The notes under the pieces were generated by a model. The model saw nothing but the letters and a program-made list of their open reading frames with translations, ran no database searches and was not told where the DNA came from. A stretch of 64,000 nt of DNA, taken from contig NZ_JAFGZD010000004.1 of the NCBI RefSeq assembly GCF_017165765.1, positions 1 to 64,000 on the forward strand. Direction: 5' to 3'. The number at the start of each line of letters is the position of its first letter. Positions within the stretch are counted from its first letter, which is position 1. The position numbers were made by a program, and so were the translations under genes. Positions 36,810-45,652 of the stretch are shown here, piece after piece. The stretch is from Pseudomonas capsici. Its GTDB lineage: Bacteria; Pseudomonadota; Gammaproteobacteria; Pseudomonadales; Pseudomonadaceae.

Positions 36810-38264
36810 ATGAAACTAATCGTCAAAGTTTTTCCCGAAATCACCATCAAAAGCCCGCCGGTGCGCAAGAAGTTCATCCGCCAGCTGGCCAAGAACATTC
36901 GTACCGTGCTCCGTGAACTGGACGCGGACATTGTCGTGGGTGGCGTATGGGACAATCTCGAGGTCGAAACGAGGCTGACCGATCCAAAGGTCCTGCAGGG
37001 CATCACCGAGCGCCTGAGCTGCATGCCGGGTATCGCCAATTTCCTGCAGGTTGCCGAATACCCGCTGGGCGATCTGGATGACATCGTTGCCAGGTGCAAG
37101 GTGCATTACGGCGACCTGCTGCCCGGCAAGATGTTTTCGGTGCGCTGCAAGCGTGCGGGGCGACACGACTTCAGCTCCATGGACGTCGAGAAGTACGTCG
37201 GCAGCAAGCTGCGCCAGCAATGTGGTGCCGCCGGTATCGAGCTGCGCAAGCCCGAACTCGTGGTGCGCATGGAAATTCGCGACCAGCGTCTGTTTGTCAT
37301 CCATGACCAGCATACTGGCATGGGCGGTTATCCGCTGGGTGCCCTGGAACAGACGCTGGTGCTGATGTCCGGCGGTTTCGATTCGACCGTGGCGGCCTAC
37401 CAGATCATGCGTCGTGGCCTGATGGCGCACTTCTGCTTCTTCAATCTGGGTGGGCGTGCCCATGAGCTGGGCGTGATGGAAGTCGCTCACTTCATCTGGA
37501 AGAAGTACGGCAGTTCACAACGAGTGCTGTTTGTCAGTGTGCCTTTCGAGGAAGTTCTGGGAGAAATTCTGCAGAAAGTCGATAACAGTCATATGGGTGT
37601 AGTTTTGAAGCGTATGATGTTGCGCGCTGCCTCATCTGTTGCCGACCGCCTCGAAATCGATGTGCTGGTGACGGGCGAAGCGATTTCGCAGGTGTCCAGC
37701 CAGACGCTGCCCAATCTTTCGGTCATCGACTCGGCCACCGACAAACTGGTGCTGCGACCGCTGATTGCCAGCCACAAGCAGGACATCGTCGATCTGGCGA
37801 CTGAAATCGGCACGGCCGACTTCGCCCGGCACATGCCTGAATATTGCGGGGTGATTTCGGTCAACCCCAAGACCAACGCCAAGCGTAATCGCGTTGAGTA
37901 TGAAGAGAAGCAGTTCGACATGGCCGTTCTTGAGCGTGCGCTCGAGCGGGCCAGGCTGGTGACCATCGATCGGGTGATCGACGATCTGAGCCAGAATGTC
38001 GAAATAGAAGAAGTCAGCCAGGCGCTGGCCGGTCAGGTGGTCATCGATATCCGTCACCCGGATGCCCAGGAAGACCAGCCGCTGGAAGTGCCGGGCGTAG
38101 AGATACAGACGCTGCCGTTCTATGCATTGAACAGCCGCTTCAAGGAACTGGATAACACGCGCCAGTACCTGTTGTATTGCGACAAAGGCGTCATGAGTCG
38201 CCTGCATGCTCACCATCTGCTCAGTGAGGGGCATGCCAATGTGCGCGTTTATCGACCGAGCTAA
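36810..38264 (+). CDS. thiI: tRNA 4-thiouridine synthase / thiamine sulfurtransferase ThiI
   Basis: The 484-residue enzyme thiolates U8 of tRNA and, in enterics, passes sulfur to the thiamine pathway. Domains are N-terminal ferredoxin-like plus THUMP (about 1-165), the PP-loop adenylation domain with SGGFDST (187-193), and a C-terminal rhodanese domain whose catalytic cysteine is Cys457 in [10 protein letters not shown]. The second active cysteine is in [11 protein letters not shown]. The rhodanese extension is present, as in E. coli and unlike Bacillus. The ATG at 36810 is the family start. Confidence 0.95.
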   Translation: MKLIVKVFPEITIKSPPVRKKFIRQLAKNIRTVLRELDADIVVGGVWDNLEVETRLTDPKVLQGITERLSCMPGIANFLQVAEYPLGDLDDIVARCKVHYGDLLPGKMFSVRCKRAGRHDFSSMDVEKYVGSKLRQQCGAAGIELRKPELVVRMEIRDQRLFVIHDQHTGMGGYPLGALEQTLVLMSGGFDSTVAAYQIMRRGLMAHFCFFNLGGRAHELGVMEVAHFIWKKYGSSQRVLFVSVPFEEVLGEILQKVDNSHMGVVLKRMMLRAASSVADRLEIDVLVTGEAISQVSSQTLPNLSVIDSATDKLVLRPLIASHKQDIVDLATEIGTADFARHMPEYCGVISVNPKTNAKRNRVEYEEKQFDMAVLERALERARLVTIDRVIDDLSQNVEIEEVSQALAGQVVIDIRHPDAQEDQPLEVPGVEIQTLPFYALNSRFKELDNTRQYLLYCDKGVMSRLHAHHLLSEGHANVRVYRPS

Positions 38265-38320
38265 GTGCCCGGGGCTGTTTGCCTGTGGCTTGCGTCACCG
38301 GCCCCCCGACACCAGTCGTC

Positions 38321-38338
38321 AAGCCGTAACGGCTTTTG
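38321..38338 (+). terminator. Possible weak terminator after thiI
   Basis: AAGCCGT and ACGGCTT pair over a very short loop and are followed by TTTT less than ten bases before G/C resumes. The stem is only seven base pairs and typA starts 70 bases further on, so read-through is likely. Confidence 0.35.
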
Positions 38339-38404
38339 CCGACTCCATGTTAATTGCTGCCTGACCACAGTCAGCTCACCGAATCCTCTGATCGAGATAC
38401 ACAA

Positions 38405-40225
38405 GTGATCGAAAATCTACGTAACATCGCCATCATTGCTCACGTTGACCATGGCAAGACCACCCTGGTAGACAAACTTCTGCGTCAGTCCGGCACTCTG
38501 GAGCGTAACGAGCTCAACGACGAGCGCGTCATGGACTCCAACGACCAGGAAAAAGAGCGCGGCATTACCATTCTGGCCAAGAACACCGCGATCCGTTGGG
38601 GCGAGTACCGCATCAACATCGTCGACACCCCTGGCCACGCCGACTTCGGTGGCGAAGTAGAGCGCGTGATGTCGATGGTTGACTCCGTACTGCTGCTGGT
38701 CGACGCTCAGGACGGCCCTATGCCGCAAACCCGCTTCGTGACCAAGAAGGCTTTCGAAGCCGGTCTGAAGCCAATCGTTGTCATCAACAAGGTCGACCGT
38801 CCGGGCGCGCGTCCTGACTGGGTTCTGGACCAGATCTTCGACCTGTTCGACAACCTGGGTGCCACCGACGAACAGCTGGACTTCAAGGTCGTCTACGCTT
38901 CGGCCCTGAACGGCATCGCCGGTCTGGATCACACCGAAATGGCCGAAGACATGAGCCCGCTGTACCAGGCCATCGTTGACCACGTACCGGCTCCTGCCGT
39001 TGACGTCGACGGTCCGTTCCAGATGCAGATCTCCGCCCTGGACTACAACAGCTTCCTGGGCATCATCGGTGTTGGCCGTATCGCTCGCGGTCGCGTCAAG
39101 CCGAACACTCCGGTTGTCGCCATCGACACCGACGGCAAGAAGCGCAACGGCCGTATCCTGAAACTGATGGGTCACCACGGTCTGCACCGCATCGACGTCG
39201 AAGAAGCCACTGCTGGCGATATCGTCTGCATCAGCGGCTTCGAAGAGCTGTTCATCTCCGACACTCTGTGCGACCCACAGAACGTCGAAGCGATGAAGCC
39301 TCTGACCGTCGACGAGCCAACCGTTTCCATGACCTTCCAGGTCAACGACTCGCCTTTCTGCGGTAAGGAAGGCAAGTTCGTCACCAGCCGTAACATCAAG
39401 GAACGTCTGGACAAGGAACTGCTGTACAACGTTGCTCTGCGTGTTGAAGAAGGCGACTCCGCCGACAAGTTCAAGGTTTCCGGCCGTGGTGAGCTGCACC
39501 TCTCGGTTCTGATCGAAACCATGCGTCGCGAAGGCTTCGAAATGGCTGTAGGCCGTCCTGAAGTGATCATCCGCGAAGTCAACGGTGCCAAGCAGGAACC
39601 GTTCGAAAACGTCACCATCGACATCCCTGAAGAATCCCAGGGCAAGGTCATGGAAGAAATGGGTCTGCGTAAGGGCGACCTGACCAACATGGCGCCGGAT
39701 GGCAAGGGCCGTGTACGTCTGGAATACAACATTCCAGCGCGTGGTCTGATCGGTTTCCGTAACCAGTTCCTGACTCTGACCAACGGTGCAGGCATCCTGA
39801 CCTCGATCTTCGATCGCTACGACACCATGAAGTCCGGCCACATGTCCGGTCGTCAGAACGGCGTACTGGTTTCGGTCGAAACCGGCAAGGCTCTGACCTA
39901 CTCCCTGGAAACCCTGCAGGCTCGCGGCAAGCTGTTCATCGAGCACGGTCAGGACATCTACAACGGTCAGATCATCGGTCTGAACAGCCGTGACAACGAC
40001 CTGGGCGTCAACCCGACCAAGGGCAAGAAGCTCGATAACATGCGTGCTTCGGGCAAGGACGAAACCATCGCCTTGGTTCCGCCGGTTCGCTTCACTCTGG
40101 AACAGGCTCTGGAATTCATCCAGGACGACGAGCTGTGCGAAGTGACGCCGAAGTCGATCCGTCTGCGCAAGAAGATCCTCGACGAAGGCGAGCGTACCCG
40201 CGCTGCCAAGAAAGCCAAGAACTGA
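38405..40225 (+). CDS. typA: Ribosome-associated translational GTPase TypA/BipA
   Basis: The 606-residue GTPase belongs to the EF-G-like family and acts on the ribosome under stress and cold. G motifs are AHVDHGKTT (12-20), the switch [18 protein letters not shown] and [12 protein letters not shown]. Domains II, III and V follow, with the TypA-specific C-terminus ([29 protein letters not shown]). The GTG at 38405 gives the usual protein start [15 protein letters not shown]; an upstream ATG frame would add 17 atypical residues. Codon use is strongly biased, as expected for a well-expressed gene. Confidence 0.95.
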   Translation: MIENLRNIAIIAHVDHGKTTLVDKLLRQSGTLERNELNDERVMDSNDQEKERGITILAKNTAIRWGEYRINIVDTPGHADFGGEVERVMSMVDSVLLLVDAQDGPMPQTRFVTKKAFEAGLKPIVVINKVDRPGARPDWVLDQIFDLFDNLGATDEQLDFKVVYASALNGIAGLDHTEMAEDMSPLYQAIVDHVPAPAVDVDGPFQMQISALDYNSFLGIIGVGRIARGRVKPNTPVVAIDTDGKKRNGRILKLMGHHGLHRIDVEEATAGDIVCISGFEELFISDTLCDPQNVEAMKPLTVDEPTVSMTFQVNDSPFCGKEGKFVTSRNIKERLDKELLYNVALRVEEGDSADKFKVSGRGELHLSVLIETMRREGFEMAVGRPEVIIREVNGAKQEPFENVTIDIPEESQGKVMEEMGLRKGDLTNMAPDGKGRVRLEYNIPARGLIGFRNQFLTLTNGAGILTSIFDRYDTMKSGHMSGRQNGVLVSVETGKALTYSLETLQARGKLFIEHGQDIYNGQIIGLNSRDNDLGVNPTKGKKLDNMRASGKDETIALVPPVRFTLEQALEFIQDDELCEVTPKSIRLRKKILDEGERTRAAKKAKN

Positions 40226-40252
40226 GTGATCGGTTGACAGGCTGAAAAAGAA

Positions 40253-40287
40253 ACGCCCCCGGTCGAAAGGCCGGGGGCGTTTTTTTA
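40253..40287 (+). terminator. Strong rho-independent terminator after typA
   Basis: ACGCCCCCGG and CCGGGGGCGT form a 10-bp stem with an 8-base loop, followed by seven T. It lies about 28 bases after the typA stop, before the converging YkgJ-type gene. Confidence 0.93.
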
Positions 40288-40311
40288 TGCCCTGGTTTTG
40301 GTGGCGTAGGA

Positions 40312-40767
40312 TCAGAACTTCAGGGGGACGCGGCCCGAGTTCGAGTTCAGCGCGCCGCTGTTCTGGCGCTCGACGGCCTTGGGCTTGTAGGCACAATAAC
40401 CTGGGCGCGGACCGATCTTCGGGTGGTTGCGGCAGGTGTCCGGGCGCTTGTCATAGATGGTGCACAGCCGGCTCTTGCGATCCAGATACAGGCAGTCGTT
40501 GTTGCTCATGCGCTGCAGGGTGAAGATGCCGGACTTCTGATTGAAGCGCTCGACGATCCCTTCCTTCTGCAGACGCTTGGCGATGTTCTTGGCGGGCTCG
40601 TCTTTCTCGAACTCGTCAACGATGCCGATGCGGATCAGATCCTTGATCTTCACTTCTACCGGCAAGGTGCAGCAGCTGGAAATGCAGCCACCGCACATAT
40701 GACTGGAATACTTGGCCCAGGTCTCGAGACGGTCGATCTCTGCGGCTGCGATCAAGGTGGATTTCAT
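40312..40767 (-). CDS. YkgJ-family zinc/iron-chelating cysteine cluster protein
   Basis: The 151-residue protein contains the CxxCxxxCC pattern (CGGCISSCC at about residues 25-33), then NDCLYLD, RLCTIYDKRPDTCRNHP and a final YCAYKP, the spaced cysteines of the YkgJ/CxxCxxCC metal-binding family. The cluster may bind zinc or an Fe-S centre; no function is proven. It is intracellular, with no signal peptide, and is transcribed alone toward typA. Confidence 0.82.
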   Translation of the reverse strand: MKSTLIAAAEIDRLETWAKYSSHMCGGCISSCCTLPVEVKIKDLIRIGIVDEFEKDEPAKNIAKRLQKEGIVERFNQKSGIFTLQRMSNNDCLYLDRKSRLCTIYDKRPDTCRNHPKIGPRPGYCAYKPKAVERQNSGALNSNSGRVPLKF

Positions 40768-40950
40768 TTCGGTTCAGGCTTCCGGGTGTATCGGGCGCGC
40801 GATCATACCGGGGCTTGCGGGTTTAGCGTAGGCAAAAATGTGTCAGGCGACTGTCGGTGTACACACAGCCACACTGCTGCGCAGGAACGGAAGACATTTC
40901 TGGCGATACATTTCTTGTGGATTTAGCGGCTGCTTCGCGGGTAACTCCGC

Positions 40951-42333
40951 TTACAGTCTGGAGTTCGCCAGGTTCTCGATCTGTTCCTGTCGTTCGGTCT
41001 GGCTCAGTTTCGCGCCGGGGTTGAGCGATGACCACTGAGGATGTGCCCGCGCCTTGTGCAGGGCATCGGGAAGTTTGCCTTCGCGCCAGGCCTTTTCCTG
41101 AGGGGCGCTCACTTCGATACTGCCCATGGCCGCGTGGCCTCTGGCCTCCAGCGCCTGCAGCAGGTGATGTTGCCTGAGTGCCAGCAGACGCAGCACGGCG
41201 TCGTCTACGGTCAGCTCACGCTGTCCTTTGAGTTTCCCCAGCAGCCGTCCGCCATAACTGCGCACTGTCTGCAATGCACCGCCTGCAATGGCTCCGGCCA
41301 GTGCCGCGGCCCCCAGCGTGATACCGCCGACCAGCAGATCGACACCGGCTCCGGCCGCAGCGCCTGCCGCCACGCCGCCGCCGACCCGCACGCCCAGTTG
41401 CCTGAGGGTTTCAGGGTTGAACAAGTCATCGCCCCAGCGACCATCCAGTAACGGCAAGTCTGCTGCCGAGGCGTCCTGTGCGCGAAAGGCATACAGCTTG
41501 AGCAGCGCTTCGACGCAACGTTGTTCGCGCTGGCGAATGATCTTGCGCAGTTCTTCGATAGCCTTCTGTTCCTGCTGCGCATCGGTTTCCACGCTGCGCC
41601 GACAGGCTGCGCAGTCAATCAGCAGTTCTGCAATCAGCCGCGCTGCACTGTGTCGTCGGGCCTTGCGCTGGGCCTGCTGATCCTCGATCAGGCGCTCCAG
41701 TTGCGGACGAGCGCTTTCCATCATCAGCGCCAGGCTTTCGTAGAGTCGACGCTCGCCATCTTCCGGCGGTGCCACACTGTCGAAGCGCACCAGCGCATGC
41801 AGGCCAAGGCGAGAAAGGGCTTCACGCCAGTCCGGCTCGCGCTGTTGCGGGCTGCTGACGAAATTCAATACCGGCAGCAGCGGCTTGCCACAGCTTGCCA
41901 ATACCGCCAGCTCATCACGGTATTTGGACAGAATCGGTTCGCGGGCGTCGATCACGTACAGACCGGCGTCCGAATCGAGCAACTGGCGCAAGACCTTGGC
42001 TTCCTGCTCGAAGCGCTGGCGGGCCTCGCTGCTTTCCAGAAAACGCGCCAGTCGTGCAGGCCCGTCCAGTCGTTCGCCGGGGCGATCCAGGCGCTCAAGG
42101 TAGTCGAGCAGGGCAATGGCATCTTCCAGGCCGGGTGTGTCGTAGAGCTCAAGCAGGGCCTGGCCTTCGACCGACAAGCGCGCACCTTCTACATGGCGTG
42201 TGGTGCTGGGGCGGTGGGAGACTTCACCGAAACCGCTATCGCGGGTCAGGGTGCGCAACAATGAGGTCTTGCCGACATTGGTATGGCCCACGACTGCCAG
42301 CTTGAGTGCGCGAGGTTTGTTTTGCTCAGTCAT
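40951..42333 (-). CDS. GTPase with DUF3482 domain
   Basis: This 460-residue protein joins a Ras-like GTPase domain (P-loop GHTNVGKTS at about 16-24, switch RPSTTRHVEGA, G3 DTPGLED, and a G4-like NFVSSP, poorly conserved) to a DUF3482 region. The middle has Arg/Gln-rich helices (about 225-280), then a glycine/alanine-rich hydrophobic stretch (GVAAGAAAGAGVDLLVGG..., about 325-360) likely to insert into a membrane. Its start overlaps the end of the DUF2868 gene by 8 bases, so the pair is cotranslated. Function unknown; a membrane-associated GTPase role is inferred. Confidence 0.82.
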   Translation of the reverse strand: MTEQNKPRALKLAVVGHTNVGKTSLLRTLTRDSGFGEVSHRPSTTRHVEGARLSVEGQALLELYDTPGLEDAIALLDYLERLDRPGERLDGPARLARFLESSEARQRFEQEAKVLRQLLDSDAGLYVIDAREPILSKYRDELAVLASCGKPLLPVLNFVSSPQQREPDWREALSRLGLHALVRFDSVAPPEDGERRLYESLALMMESARPQLERLIEDQQAQRKARRHSAARLIAELLIDCAACRRSVETDAQQEQKAIEELRKIIRQREQRCVEALLKLYAFRAQDASAADLPLLDGRWGDDLFNPETLRQLGVRVGGGVAAGAAAGAGVDLLVGGITLGAAALAGAIAGGALQTVRSYGGRLLGKLKGQRELTVDDAVLRLLALRQHHLLQALEARGHAAMGSIEVSAPQEKAWREGKLPDALHKARAHPQWSSLNPGAKLSQTERQEQIENLANSRL

Positions 42334-43705
42334 TGCCTGTCTCCAGCCAGTTCATCAGCGAACCTTCACTCCATGTCAGCTCCAGTTGCTGCAGGGCGAC
42401 GTGCCAGTCATTGAGGCGCTGCGGGTCAAGCGTCTGACCGGCCGGGGCTGGCAATAGCCAGATGCGGGTCTTGCCGGCGTATCTGGCCAGCTCGGCAATC
42501 AACGCCAGGCTGCCGCGATCCGGCGAGCGGCGCGGGTCGCATGCAATGAGCAGCCGTGCAGGCGGATAGTGAGCCAACTGCTCCAGCAGCTTCTGCCGGG
42601 ATTCGCGGCTGTCGAGCACGCCTGCATCGGCTATGTCCGTTGGCAGTTGTGGAGGCCACGGATATTGATCGTCCAGTTCGATGGCGACCAGCAAGGCCCC
42701 TTCACTGTTGGCAATACCTGCGTTGGGTTGTACTCGATGCAACTGCGCAGGCGCGGCATCGTTGACGCCCAGGCGTTCACTGCTGGGCATCAGGCGCTCG
42801 CGCAACTGCTGGTAGCCGGGTAATTCCAGATCCAGCCTCAGGATCGCGCGCCCACGTTTCCAGCGCCACAGGCAGAACAGCGCCAGAATCAGGCGCGGCA
42901 CGATGCCGAAGACCAGCAGGATGCCTACCAGCCAGGAAGCCCAGGCCTGACGGGCATTTTCCAGACTCAATACGCCATTGCCGCTGGCGCGGATCATCAA
43001 CTCATCGGGTGTGCTGAAACCCAGAAGAGCCGGAATGATGCCCAGTGTCTGCGTCAGGCTGACGAAGGTTTCGCTGCCCAGAATGGTGGTTTCCCAGACA
43101 AAGCCATAGCGTCGCGTCGCCATCAGCATCAACAGCATGAGCATGGCGCTGAGCAAGGCCACCAGCCAGAGACTGTTGACCAGTAGGCCCAGCGCCCAGC
43201 GATTGAGGCGCTGGCGTTGCAACAGCACAATCAGTGCCGGAGCCAGTTGCGCGGCCTGAGCATCGCGAGCGAGTTTTTCGCTGGCCCACAGCCAGAGTCG
43301 GCCCAGGCCTGAGCTGCTGCGTCCGGTGAATATCAGCCCCAGCGCCCAACCGATCAGCAGCATCAGGTTCAACCCGAGCAGACTGCCCAGTGCCCAGAAC
43401 ACATTGACCGGCGCCTGTCCGTTGCCCATGGCCGCAAAGGCCAGACCCGCGCCACTGAAAACCGCGATCACGGTCAGTGCGATCAGTGCCAGGCGAGCGC
43501 CTTGCTTCCAGTGGTGCAGGGCGCCGATCATGCCGTCACGTTCGGCCAGCCACAGGGCGCGCAGTTTGATCCTGCTGCTCAGGTCGCCTTCTGCGGCACG
43601 GGCGCGGCGGTTGGCTTCCTGATCTTCAAGAAGGCCTGCCTGTTCTTCTCGCAGGCGTACAGCTTCGGTCAGCCAGAGGGTATCGAGTGGGGTCAGAGCA
43701 GTCAC
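42326..43705 (-). CDS. DUF2868 multi-pass membrane protein
   Basis: The 459-residue protein has four or more hydrophobic segments in its first two thirds (GARLALIALTVIAVFSGAGLAF, LLGLNLMLLIGWALGLIF, LVALLSAMLMLLMLMA, WASWLVGILLVFGIVP). A soluble C-terminal domain follows (LLVAIELDDQYPWPPQLP, RLLIACDPRRSPDRGSLAL). The GTG at 43705 (VTALTPLDTLWL) was chosen over a TTG 30 bases upstream because AAGAGA lies before it. It is always found with the DUF3482 GTPase, which suggests a complex. No catalytic motif was recognised. Confidence 0.78.
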   Translation of the reverse strand: MTALTPLDTLWLTEAVRLREEQAGLLEDQEANRRARAAEGDLSSRIKLRALWLAERDGMIGALHHWKQGARLALIALTVIAVFSGAGLAFAAMGNGQAPVNVFWALGSLLGLNLMLLIGWALGLIFTGRSSSGLGRLWLWASEKLARDAQAAQLAPALIVLLQRQRLNRWALGLLVNSLWLVALLSAMLMLLMLMATRRYGFVWETTILGSETFVSLTQTLGIIPALLGFSTPDELMIRASGNGVLSLENARQAWASWLVGILLVFGIVPRLILALFCLWRWKRGRAILRLDLELPGYQQLRERLMPSSERLGVNDAAPAQLHRVQPNAGIANSEGALLVAIELDDQYPWPPQLPTDIADAGVLDSRESRQKLLEQLAHYPPARLLIACDPRRSPDRGSLALIAELARYAGKTRIWLLPAPAGQTLDPQRLNDWHVALQQLELTWSEGSLMNWLETGND

Positions 43706-43808
43706 ACAGCGTCTCTTCGATGAGTTAGGCACCAAGCATAACCGTTGCGGTGAAGCTTAGGGTTTGGACGGTGTCTATGAGTTCCATTGCTCTGCTATTC
43801 TCGCGCCC

Positions 43809-44321
43809 ATGAAAAAACATCTCCCTCTCAGCCTGATTGCCGCGCTCGGTGAAAACCGGGTCATCGGCGTCGACAATTCCATGCCCTGGCATTTGCCGGG
43901 GGATTTCAAATATTTCAAGGCCACGACCCTTGGCAAGCCGATCATCATGGGGCGCAAGACCTGGGATTCGCTGGGTCGACCATTACCCGGTCGCCTGAAT
44001 CTGGTGGTCAGTCGCCAGGCCGATCTGCAGCTTGAAGGTGCTGAAGTCTTTACTTCCCTGGAAGCCGCCGTGGTGCGCGCCGAGCAATGGGCGCAGGAGC
44101 AGGGTGTCGATGAAGTGATGCTGATCGGCGGTGCGCAGCTCTATGCGCAGGGTCTGCCTGATGCCGACCGCCTTTACCTCACCCGCGTGGCGCTGAGCCC
44201 TGAGGGCGATGCCTGGTTTCCGGAGTTCGATGCTGCCGAATGGACGCTGGTGTCCGAGAGCCCGAATCCGGCGCTGGATGACAAGCCTGCCTACAGCTTC
44301 GAGATCTGGGAGCGGTGCTGA
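43809..44321 (+). CDS. folA: Dihydrofolate reductase
   Basis: The 170-residue enzyme reduces dihydrofolate with NADPH for thymidylate and purine synthesis. Features are LSLIAALGENRVIG, the substrate-loop MPWHLPGDFKYFKATT (catalytic acid Asp in PGDF), the NADPH-binding GRKTWDSLGRPLPGR and IGGAQLYAQGLPDADRLYLT. The ATG at 43809 starts the protein at MKKHLPLSL; an upstream in-frame ATG was rejected as it adds an atypical 15 residues. Chromosomal type, no sign of transfer. Confidence 0.95.
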   Translation: MKKHLPLSLIAALGENRVIGVDNSMPWHLPGDFKYFKATTLGKPIIMGRKTWDSLGRPLPGRLNLVVSRQADLQLEGAEVFTSLEAAVVRAEQWAQEQGVDEVMLIGGAQLYAQGLPDADRLYLTRVALSPEGDAWFPEFDAAEWTLVSESPNPALDDKPAYSFEIWERC

Positions 44322-44384
44322 ACAGTTATCGCGAGTGATTCGTTCCTGTGCGACGGGAATGAATCGTTCGTGATGAACATGCAA

Positions 44385-44402
44385 ATGTCACAAAAATGTC
44401 GC
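44385..44402 (+). promoter_or_regulatory. Pho-box-like direct repeat upstream of phosphatase gene
   Basis: ATGTCAC-AAAA-ATGTCGC has the 7-4-7 layout of the PhoB box (CTGTCAT-AAAA-CTGTCAT) and an AT-only spacer, about 130 bases before the phosphorylcholine phosphatase ATG. It differs from consensus at the first and last base of each half and at one inner base. Confidence 0.55.
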
Positions 44403-44532
44403 AATCAACTATTCCTGTCGCGAACCATTGCGGACATGACGCCGTCAGAACACGCGGGGTCGTTCACACACGAAAATCGTCACATCACTTTGCTACGGTC
44501 GGCCCTATACATTTATCGGGGGATAACCATAG

Positions 44533-45588
44533 ATGAAGTTCGCACCAAAATTACTCGCCGCCGCTCTGTGTCTGGGTCTTGCCAGCCAGGCTTTCGCCAC
44601 CGAGCTGAAGCACTGGCCGGAGCCTGCCGCCAAGGCGCTGGACACCATGATTGCGGCGAACGCGAACAAGGGTAATTACGCAGTCTTTGACATGGACAAC
44701 ACCAGCTATCGCTTCGACCTCGAAGAGTCGCTGTTGCCGTACATGGAGAACAAAGGGCTTATCACTCGCGAAAAGCTGGACCCGTCTCTCAAGCTGATTC
44801 CCTTCAAGGACACTGCCGAACACAAGGAAAGCCTGTTCAGTTACTACTACCGCCTTTGCGAACTGGATGACATGGTCTGCTATCCATGGGTGGCGCAAGT
44901 GTTCTCGGGTTTCACCCTCAAGGAGTTGAAAGGGTATGTCGACGAGCTGATGGCATCGGGCAAGCCGATCCCGGCGACTTACTACGACGGGGATGTGGTC
45001 AAGAAGCTCGACGTCGAGCCGCCACGAGTCTTTACCGGGCAGAAAGAGCTTTTCAACAAGCTGATGGAAAACGGCATCGAGGTCTATGTCATGACCGCCG
45101 CTTCCGAAGAACTGGTGCGGATGGTCGCTTCCGATCCCAAGTACGGTTACAACGTCAAACCGCAGAACGTCATTGGCGTGACCATGCTGCTCAAGGAACG
45201 TAAAACCGGCGAGCTGACCACTGCCCGCAAACAGATTACGGCTGGCAAATACGACGAGAAGAGCAACCTCGGTCTCGAACTGACACCTTATCTGTGGACA
45301 CCGGCTACCTGGATGGCGGGCAAGCAGGCGGCAATCCTGACTTACATCGATCAATGGAAGAAACCGGTTCTGGTGGCTGGCGATACGCCAACCAGCGACG
45401 GCTACATGTTGTTCCACGGTGTGGATGTCAACAAAGGCGGCGTACACCTGTGGATCAACCGCAAGGACAAGTACATGAAGCAGCTTGATGGCATGATCAA
45501 GGCCAATGCTGAGGCGCAGGCCAAGGAAGGATTGCCGGTGACGGCTGACAAGAACTGGGTGATCGTCAAGCCGGACGAGATTCAGTAA
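44533..45588 (+). CDS. pchP: Phosphorylcholine phosphatase (HAD family)
   Basis: This 351-residue periplasmic phosphatase frees choline from phosphorylcholine. It has a signal peptide ([16 protein letters not shown], cleavage near residue 22) and HAD motif I FDMDNT (52-57, nucleophile Asp53 with Asp55). Motif II is VMTAAS, a lysine-containing motif III follows, and motif IV is [13 protein letters not shown]. Length and sequence match PchP of P. aeruginosa, where it follows phospholipase C in the choline pathway and is regulated by GbdR. The gene is monocistronic; a hairpin follows the stop. A Pho-box-like site lies upstream. Choline delivered here could feed BetT at 21002. Confidence 0.85.
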   Translation: MKFAPKLLAAALCLGLASQAFATELKHWPEPAAKALDTMIAANANKGNYAVFDMDNTSYRFDLEESLLPYMENKGLITREKLDPSLKLIPFKDTAEHKESLFSYYYRLCELDDMVCYPWVAQVFSGFTLKELKGYVDELMASGKPIPATYYDGDVVKKLDVEPPRVFTGQKELFNKLMENGIEVYVMTAASEELVRMVASDPKYGYNVKPQNVIGVTMLLKERKTGELTTARKQITAGKYDEKSNLGLELTPYLWTPATWMAGKQAAILTYIDQWKKPVLVAGDTPTSDGYMLFHGVDVNKGGVHLWINRKDKYMKQLDGMIKANAEAQAKEGLPVTADKNWVIVKPDEIQ

Positions 45589-45602
45589 GGGGAAGCGTAG
45601 CT

Positions 45603-45633
45603 AGAAGCTGCAAGCTTTTGACTTGCAGCTTCT
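45603..45633. terminator. 12-bp hairpin between pchP and ilvD, CTGCAAG family
   Basis: AGAAGCTGCAAG (45603-45614) and CTTGCAGCTTCT (45622-45633) pair perfectly over a 7-base loop. A further GGCTTGCAGC copy follows at about 45641. It lies between convergent genes and is probably a bidirectional terminator. The arm is related to the repeats at 20778 and 23003. Confidence 0.75.
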
Positions 45634-45652
45634 GACTTGTGGCTTGCAGCTT

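Noticed and set aside
38417..40396. Long reverse open frame (659 codons) opposite typA
   Set aside because: The composition follows from strong codon bias of typA on the other strand; no motif is present.
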